Assembly (NCBI GenBank): GCA_026936325.1
Contig: JAPTHN010000024.1
Location: forward strand, 2,545,501 to 2,609,500
DNA from: Platynereis dumerilii
Lineage: Eukaryota; Annelida; Polychaeta; Phyllodocida; Nereididae
Direction of reading: 5' to 3'
Length of the DNA stretch: 64,000 nt
Position 1 is the stretch's first letter; every line of letters begins with the position of its first letter. The notes under the pieces are model-generated. The model did no database searches. It was not told where the DNA came from and worked only from the letters and a program-made list of their open reading frames with translations. The position numbers were made by a program, and so were the translations under genes. Of the stretch, positions 57,519-64,000 are shown piece by piece.

Positions 57519-57731
57519 CTACAAGCTGTTTCTCTACAACTGAAGCTCCCCCTCCCACTCCTTGTCTCACCTACACCAGTGGAGGGAATTCCAACACATC
57601 AACCTGCGTCTTTCCCTTCCGATTTCAAGGAACATTGGTGTATAACTGCATCTCACTCAATAACAATGGCAACCTTTGGTGTTCAACAACCCCTGATTAT
57701 GACACTGATGGCCTGTGGGGGAACTGTGGAG
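57519..57731 (+). CDS. Exon FN2-58 with fused linker
   Basis: 71 codons. ATSCFSTTEAPPPTPC, GNSNTSTCVFPFRFQG, C2 in VYNC, NLWCSTTPDYDTDGLWGNC. Acceptor ttttcttgtttag, donor gtattg. Confidence 0.93.
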
Positions 57732-58092
57732 GTATTGATAGTATTTGATTTGTGCAGATATAATAGATGAATTTAGTTGTAACTTGATAAACAAAACAAA
57801 TGGTGTCGTCGTCGTAGACTCGATTCTGTTACATAAAGAAACTCTGTGTTCTCTTTTCGGATCAATACAGTGACGGACACATGTAAATGGATTCTCCATT
57901 CCCCATTATGAAACATCAGCTCAATTAAGTAGAAATGTAATTTGCAATACGATTTTAAAAGTATGATTCTCAATTAGGATTCCTTTTTCTCCCCATTTTA
58001 TTATCTGAAGTCATAGCCTAACCCTAAAGCTCTCCTATATCTACCCTTAGTATTTTTCTTAATCTACTCTTATCTCACTATCTTTGCACTAG
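57732..58092 (+). other. Intron
   Basis: 361 bp. Nothing recognised. Confidence 0.6.
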
Positions 58093-58308
58093 GAACTGCC
58101 TGTGAAACGACCACTACAAGGTCTCCTCCAACAACACCTTGCACAACTTATACAACAGGAGGGAATTCCCAGGGTCTTCCTTGCCTTTTCCCCTTCATCT
58201 ATTTTGGAGCTTTGCATTTTAGCTGTATCAGCAATGCTAACAACGGGACACCCTGGTGTGCAGTCTCTTATAATTATGACAGAGATCGCTTGTGGGGAAA
58301 CTGTGCAG
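58093..58308 (+). CDS. Exon FN2-59 with fused linker
   Basis: 72 codons. GTACETTTTRSPPTTPC, GNSQGLPCLFPFIYFG, C2 in HFSC, TPWCAVSYNYDRDRLWGNC. Acceptor atctttgcactag, donor gtacta. Confidence 0.93.
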
Positions 58309-58599
58309 GTACTATTCTCCTTTTTCAACCAAAAAGACATCAAGGTACTGAACTAAAGCCTCTAATAATATAACTTCGCTTCAGACTCAGTAAAAAATAT
58401 ATATATTTTTTTTAGAAAATAGATTCTCCTTATCTAGCCTTTTTTAGTCACAATTACTATATTGATTATGTCTTGCCATCAATCAATCTTTAAAAGAGAA
58501 ATATGACTCCAAATAACTCAATCTAGTATGGCATTATTCCTTCCTATCTCTTTGTCATACCCTTTTGTTGCTGAACTATCCTGCTTTATCTTTCTATAG

Positions 58600-59526
58600 A
58601 TGCTGTTTGCAGTACAACTTCTACAACTCCCACAACCACAACTACAATCCCCACTACCACAACTACAACCCCTACTACCACAACTACAACCCCCACTACC
58701 ACAACAACCACCCCTACAACTACAACAACAACCCCAACTACCACAACAACAACTCCAACTACCACAACTACAACCCCCACTACCACAACAACAACCCCAA
58801 CTACCACAACTACAACCCCCACTACCACAACTACAACCCCCACTACTACAACAACAACCCCCACTACCACAACAACCCCCACTACCACTACAACCCCAAC
58901 TACCACTACTACAACTCCCACAACCACGACTACAACCCCTACTACCACAACAACAACCCCTACTACCACAACTACAACCCCTACTACCACAACTACAACC
59001 CCTACTACCACAACTACAACCCCCACTACCGCAACAACAGTCCCTACCACAACCCCAACTACCGCAACTCCACTTACAACCACAACCCCAACAACCACAA
59101 CCACGACCCCAACTACAACAACGACAAGAGCTTCAACAACAACACCTAGCACCACCACAAAAGCAACCACCACAAGACCAACCACGACTACAACTACTCC
59201 CACCACAACTACAACACAGCCCACAACCACAAGACGTCAGTCCACAACAAGAGCAACAGTATCTACACCGCCTTCAACAATGTCATCCACTACGCCGACG
59301 ACCACAACAACGAAAATAACCACAAGACCAACAATCCCAGAAAGAAGAACCACTCCATGTGGGACTTTTGCCACGGGAGGCAACTCTGAAGGAAGATTTT
59401 GTGTTTTCCCCTTTATATACAACAATACCCTCATCTACAGTTGTTTGACAAGTAACAATAATAACACCAAATGGTGTTCAACCACGGTCAATTATGACAA
59501 GGATGGACTTTGGGGAAACTGTGGAG
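58600..59526 (+). CDS. Exon FN2-60 with Pro-Thr6 heptad linker (309 codons)
   Basis: Linker begins DAVCSTTSTT, then about 20 heptads PTTTTTT, a less regular Thr/Pro/Arg tail, and RTTPC; then GNSEGRFCVFPFIYNN, C2 in IYSC, TKWCSTTVNYDKD, LWGNC. Only one Cys lies on each side of the tract. The correct frame is fixed by the 59280-59526 part and stays open back to 58600. Acceptor atctttctatag, donor gtacaa; TGCATG at 59546. Confidence 0.88.
58629..59110 (+). repeat. 21-bp coding minisatellite (Pro-Thr6)
   Basis: Units of ccc-act-acc-aca-act-aca-acc and close variants, about 20 in a row, with two 18-bp units near 58859-58894. In-frame throughout, so length change by unit slippage would keep the reading frame. 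Confidence 0.9.
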
Positions 59527-60257
59527 GTACAATTGAAATATTCAATGCATGGATCACTTTGGACTCATCACAGTAGTATCACTTAATTAAATTCGCGAGT
59601 TACCCACAATTTGTTGTCATTTTCAAGCCTCCTTACTTTGCAAGATATAGTATAATCACCATGTATAGGTTGCCAGTTTTAGATCAGTAAACTTTTGTCT
59701 TTTATAACAAATAAACCTTAGCATCATTAATTTTGTAGACATTCCCATTTATTATGAATTTATTCCTTTCACTCACTTTAAATTGCATTTCGTTTTTCAG
59801 GATGTCAATTTTTCCTAATACACTTGAATAACAAAAAATACGTAACATATTGCACTGTTCCCTTTCAGCTTGTCAAAATTATGATTCCATTAATTTCACA
59901 CGTTATCCTTGATATATTCATTCACAATGTTGTTTTTTTTCAGGACTGCATGAATCACTAAAATATATGTAGTTTGATTTTTTCATAATTGATATTCTTT
60001 TTTTAGATTTTCGCCATTCCTATTATTCTTATTGTATTGATTATGTCTGTCTAGCTATAGTTTTTGACATGTGTAATTGTTCCTTTTACTGTAATAAATG
60101 TCTTCGGAAATATCTGCAGTATTGTGGCAAGATAGCTATTCAAATTAAACTGAATGATTTTCATATAAAGCTTCTCTGTTAAATAAGGACACCACCAAAA
60201 TCCAGCGAACCCTGCATATAACGATAATTCTACAATATTTTAAATTTTTATCTCTAG
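59527..60257 (+). other. Intron
   Basis: 731 bp, AT-rich. Nothing beyond TGCATG near the donor. Confidence 0.6.
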
Positions 60258-60521
60258 GAACAATTTGTGACCCCACGACAACAACAGAGTCAACCACCAC
60301 AGCCGAGACAACAACCGTTACCACGACGATTCCCATAACAACCACCCCTGGTTGCACAACTACCACATTTGGGGGGAATGATGGAGGACAGCCTTGCGTG
60401 TTTCCATTCACGTACCTTGGAGTAACTTACTTTGGATGTACCACCAGAGATAATGGAAACACGCTATGGTGTGCTACAACTGATAACTACGCTCGTGATC
60501 AGAAATGGGGAAACTGTGGAG
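60258..60521 (+). CDS. Exon FN2-61 with Thr-rich fused linker
   Basis: 88 codons. [19 protein letters not shown]... to [23 protein letters not shown]2 in [23 protein letters not shown]. Acceptor tttttatctctag, donor gttggt. Confidence 0.92.
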
Positions 60522-61225
60522 GTTGGTCATATCCTCTATCATTCAATATAAAAATTAAATGTGATAAGTAGTTTGTAGTGAGCTGAATAATTATTTTGAT
60601 TAGATTTCATAGCACAAATGCCTGTTATATCAGAAAGTTGTTCTATGAAATCAAACCAAAATGAACTTCCAAAAGTAAGGTTTAAGCTTGCTTAGTTGAA
60701 TAATTTTTTTTTTTAAAGCTAGTAGGATGCAAGACATAAATAAAATGTATCCCAGATTTTTTTTTAATTGTATAAGTAGATGTATTTCTAAGACCCGTTG
60801 ATAATGGAACATACACAACCTCAGCATTGCCAACCATAACTTTATATATGTATGCAAGTGTTATTCATATAGATATAAGTCTTGTATCCGATTTATGATC
60901 TGTAAACTAAGGTAAAGAGAACCGAATAAATATGTGACGATATACAAATAATATCAGAACCATCCAGTTATTTCTTAGTTTCGGTGAGGCAGAAGATACT
61001 AATATTGAACCAAAACAATTCTAGGAAACTGAAGGAGCTCTGAAACATGACACTACTCATCATAGCTTGAATAAGTTTTTTGCTTGCTTCATATATCACG
61101 ATAATGCTTCAGCGATTATCACAAAACAAAATTTTAATGAAGCCATCTCTACATTTTCACTGATTCACTATTGTCACAGTTATTTGTTGTGCATGGTCAC
61201 TGTTACTTACATCACCATTTCACAG
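60522..61225 (+). other. Intron
   Basis: 704 bp, AT-rich. Nothing recognised. Confidence 0.6.
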
Positions 61226-61444
61226 GAACGGTATGTCCTACATCAGCTACAACCAGATTCACAGGTCCACCTCCATGCGCTATCAGGACTTCAGGGGGAA
61301 ATTCCAGGGGAGCATTTTGCGTGTTCCCCTTTCTGTATACTGGCAGAATATTCTACCAGTGCACGACCGTCAATAACAATCTCAATGCATGGTGTGCCAC
61401 CACACAGAATTACGACGTCGATGGACAATGGGGGAATTGCCTAG
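61226..61444 (+). CDS. Exon FN2-62 with fused linker
   Basis: 73 codons. GTVCPTSATTRFTGPPPC, GNSRGAFCVFPFLYTG, C2 in YQC, NAWCATTQNYDVDGQWGNC. Acceptor caccatttcacag, donor gtgaat. Confidence 0.92.
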   Translation, partial: ERYVLHQLQPDSQVHLHALSGLQGEIPGEHFACSPFCILAEYSTSARPSITISMHGVPPHRITTSMDNGGIA

Positions 61445-62361
61445 GTGAATTGTCAACTTTATGTTTAGAAGTAAATTGATTGAATGAAATGAGAGGATTT
61501 GATGAAATGAGTGGATTAAATGAATGTATAAGTCACTAGCACTGGAATGAGACGATTGTGCAATAAAGAGATCTAGGCTGGGGAGAAATTAGAAGCCATA
61601 CTTATAAAATTGTCGTTTATCATCAATATCATATATCCCTCTACCTAAGTCTCGGGACAACTGGTAGGCAATGATCAGTAAACTTCTGACTATTATCCCT
61701 TCATTTTTCAAAACGTATATAACCTTCATGATAAGACACATGATGTGATATACTTCCTTTTTATCTGCTTTTAGACAGAGTGAGTCTGTTAATTGAATGT
61801 CTGCATGCTTTGACTGATTTGAATGAGGTGTGAGACTGATACGGGTATTCGATGTGATATTTTATAATGTTTGTATGTATATATACATATATCCCTTTAA
61901 TACAATTATCTAGATTTATTGGTGGACCTATCACAGCATGACATGTAATGTGCTTATGATTCTGTAAAGTTTTATCCAATGTATGTATGAGGTTTTGTGA
62001 ATGTGCATGAGAGATGTGTGATTGATTTTGTTAATAAAGAATTAGAAATGGAATATTGCTTGAACTAAGTCATTCTGAGCAAATGTATCTTTGAGACAAG
62101 TAGGAATAACAAAAAAATAGAGGAAGTCAGAAAATATTCAAAATGATGTGCACGAATGCCGAATTTTGGCTTACGATAGATTAGAAATGGCTTTCACCCT
62201 GATGAAGTTTGAGATTATGAAAATGTTTTTTACATTGCGAGCGGCAACCCACATTTTGTTATCCCTACTTTCCTGAATGCATCCATTTGCTGAATATCAC
62301 AATATTTTTTCACAATAATTATATCACATTGACATTTTACATCACCTTTTTTTTTCAACAG
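61445..62361 (+). other. Intron
   Basis: 917 bp, with ttgaatgaaatgag-type phrases at the start and a gtatgtatat run near 61870. Nothing else recognised. Confidence 0.55.
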
Positions 62362-62559
62362 AATCAATTTGCAGCACTCCTGCTTTACCATGCCCCACAT
62401 TTACTGTTGGAGGCACAGCCGGTGGTGCCCAATGTGTATTCCCATTCATCTTTGAGACAAGTATTTACTATGCATGCACAACTGTCAAAAATGGGGGCAG
62501 ATTATGGTGTGCCACAACTTCCAACTACAACTTTAATGAACTATGGGGAAACTGTGACA
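62362..62559 (+). CDS. Exon FN2-63 with fused linker
   Basis: 66 codons. Short linker ESICSTPALPC, GTAGGAQCVFPFIFET, C2 in YYAC, RLWCATTSNYNFNELWGNC. Acceptor tttttttttcaacag, donor gtgagt. Confidence 0.93.
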
Positions 62560-63138
62560 GTGAGTAATATGAACTATCTTAATTAGTTGTTGGAAGTTGC
62601 TAGAAATAGGTGGTGGTTATCTATAGCTTCAAACAAAGATACATGTTTTTTTAATGTTAGGACCATGACAATATTTAAGGTGGAGGAATTTTAAATAATT
62701 AGTAATCATCATGACGGATTTGTCTGATGCAAACCTTATATTGATTTGTATTATGGATCACATTTTAGAATAGACATATTTCAAAATGCACAGAAGAAAT
62801 GTGATGTTTTCAACGAGGTGATAAAACACAGTTTGATAAATGGTGGAGGGTAAAGTGTGGTATAAAAAAATGATAGTGGAGGAATGGTCATAAGGTCTTC
62901 AAGCCAAATATCCCACATCGCAGCATCAGTTTCCAGAAGCATGATTCACAAATGCTGATATCTGTACCACAAGTACACGCTATACAAAGCTCTGAATGAT
63001 ATAGGGCATTTGGCTTCCGTATTAGACTAATATAGGTGGTGGCTGGCTTTCTTTTGAAGTAGCTATGAAATAAGCAGTAGAATGAATTCTAATACAGTGG
63101 GGACTGGTCAGAATGCAAAATATTTTGTAATTTTGCAG
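62560..63138 (+). other. Intron
   Basis: 579 bp. Nothing recognised. Confidence 0.6.
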
Positions 63139-63372
63139 GGGTTTTATGTAACACTACTACAGTGCCAACTACTATTCCTACTACTACTTCACCATGCAAG
63201 ACTTATGCCGTCAACGGGACTGGCAACAACTCTTTTTGCAACTTTCCGTTTTCTTTCAACAACACATTGTACTACACGTGCATCACTAATGATAATGGTG
63301 CCAACAATGGCCGACTATGGTGCGGGACCACATTCAATTATACTGCAGATAAGTTATGGGGGTTCTGTCAAG
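63139..63372 (+). CDS. Exon FN2-64 with fused linker
   Basis: 78 codons. RVLCNTTTVPTTIPTTTSPC, GTGNNSFCNFPFSFNN, C2 in YYTC, NNGRLWCGTTFNYTAD, LWGFC. Two extra residues between C2 and C3, and four or five Asn glycosylation motifs. Last clear module of the window. Donor gtatgt. Confidence 0.92.
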
Positions 63373-64000
63373 GTATGTTGCATTTACTCTCACGTATAAG
63401 TTCAATTGTTCCAATGATTTTAACTGCACTGCACCTGTCAATGTCAGATTGTCGTATAAGTTTTGTTTACATTTATTTCAACAACCATGTCATCAATCAA
63501 CAATCACTGATCACTCATCCATTTATCACCCATCACTCATACATAATATATCATCCTTTTTCTCATATTGATCACCTTCATAGTTTCACAATGATCATCT
63601 ATCACTAAAATATATTATTTTTCAGATATTTCACAGCATCTCCAGCAGGCAAACCACCAGTTTTGAAATCATTGAATTATTTTTGAATGATTAATATTGT
63701 TTTTCTCTTTTTTAACTCAAGCAATTGTTTACTCATCTATCACAAGTTTTTGTTATCACAAGCATGGAAGACATCACTCAAGGAATGAATATAATTATGC
63801 AGCTACAAAATCAGTTCACGACATCAGCATTGAAAGTGATAACTTCTGTCATACACTCTTCACAATGGTCTCAGAAGTATGATGAATCACATAAGGTATG
63901 ATTATCTCACTGCAATTGCTGTAGACCAATCATGTTTATGAAGCTCCTTCCAGCATTTGAGTTTTACTAATCGTTCAGGGCAAAAGGTCATGAATCTCAC
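63373..64000 (+). other. Sequence after the last FN2 exon
   Basis: 628 bp. Holds the two candidate terminal exons and a cat/tcatcac-rich stretch around 63500-63600. No further FN2 module before the window ends. Confidence 0.5.
63722..63882 (+). CDS. Candidate terminal exon
   Basis: A very good acceptor (tgtttttctcttttttaactcaag) opens a phase 1 frame: AIVYSSITSFCYHKHG..., a second Cys in DNFCHTL, then stop TGA at 63880. Two Cys, like a linker, but no phase 1 donor before the stop, so it could end the protein. It resembles no known domain. A competing candidate starts at 63626 and stops after 13 codons. Confidence 0.3.

Larger units (their letters stand above)
291..63372 (+). other. Giant FN2/mucin array gene (span of all recognised exons)
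   Basis: All recognised exons lie on the + strand and join phase 1 to phase 1. FN2 modules are known from fibronectin, MMP2/MMP9, mannose receptors, factor XII and seminal BSP proteins; each is about 45-60 residues with two disulfides (C1-C3, C2-C4). Here 64 copies of C-x-FPF-x-Y-x-G-x-x-Y-x-x-C ... WC ... WGxC alternate with linkers that nearly always hold two cysteines. No protease, lectin or transmembrane part is seen, so the role is likely structural or ligand-binding outside the cell (inference). Neither gene end is clear, and the in-frame TAA at 35955 could divide the span into two genes. Introns not listed separately are about 110-700 bp, and I saw nothing notable in them. Confidence 0.8.

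Noticed and set aside
58565-59319. Three overlapping ORFs (HNYNP-, LPQLQP- and antisense VVVVVG-rich)
   Set aside because: Out-of-frame readings of the 21-bp repeat. Only the PTTTTTT frame joins the FN2-60 module.

Overview
The window is intron-rich, AT-rich animal DNA. It holds one coding theme on the + strand from end to end: a tandem array of fibronectin type II (FN2) modules. I read 64 FN2 exons (FN2-1 to FN2-64) and 22 well-supported linker exons plus one doubtful one (L1 to L23). Every intron lies in phase 1, so every exon is a multiple of three. Together they would encode about 6,600 residues. No convincing start codon with signal peptide, transmembrane segment or gene end is visible, so the window probably lies inside one giant secreted or surface protein gene, or a few head-to-tail genes. 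The organism is probably an invertebrate animal; I cannot place it further. The exon boundaries are my own reading and are untested by transcripts.

Region 1 (0.3-20 kb). FN2 modules come in two types. Type B has 14 residues between Cys3 and Cys4 (consensus WCATT-x-x-YD-x-D-x-x-WGxC). Type A is longer and more variable, often with a TTDG motif after Cys2. They recur as B-A-linker trios with the linker in its own small exon. A 2.4-kb intron at 13.0-15.5 kb is filled with fold-back repeats.

Region 2 (20-37 kb). Type A modules stop. Linkers become Ser/Thr-rich and grow to two enormous mucin-like exons: 720 codons at 26694-28853 and about 992 codons at 33040-36015. Each has one Cys at its start and one at its end. 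The second carries an in-frame TAA just before its predicted end.

Region 3 (37-63.4 kb). Linker and FN2 are fused in one exon of about 210 bp, repeated about 35 times. FN2-34 to FN2-46 are so alike that they look like a recent tandem expansion. Many of these exons have TGCATG, the RBFOX splicing-factor motif, shortly after their donor. FN2-60 carries a 21-bp minisatellite encoding Pro-Thr6 heptads. A nonautonomous DNA transposon with 27-bp inverted ends sits in the intron at 55.7-56.7 kb.

Predicted product: a bead-on-string extracellular protein of FN2 beads separated by two-Cys, Thr-rich and probably O-glycosylated linkers. Because all exons are phase 1-1, any of them could be skipped without a frameshift. 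FN2 domains elsewhere bind collagen/gelatin, heparin-like chains or choline lipids, but no ligand can be assigned here.
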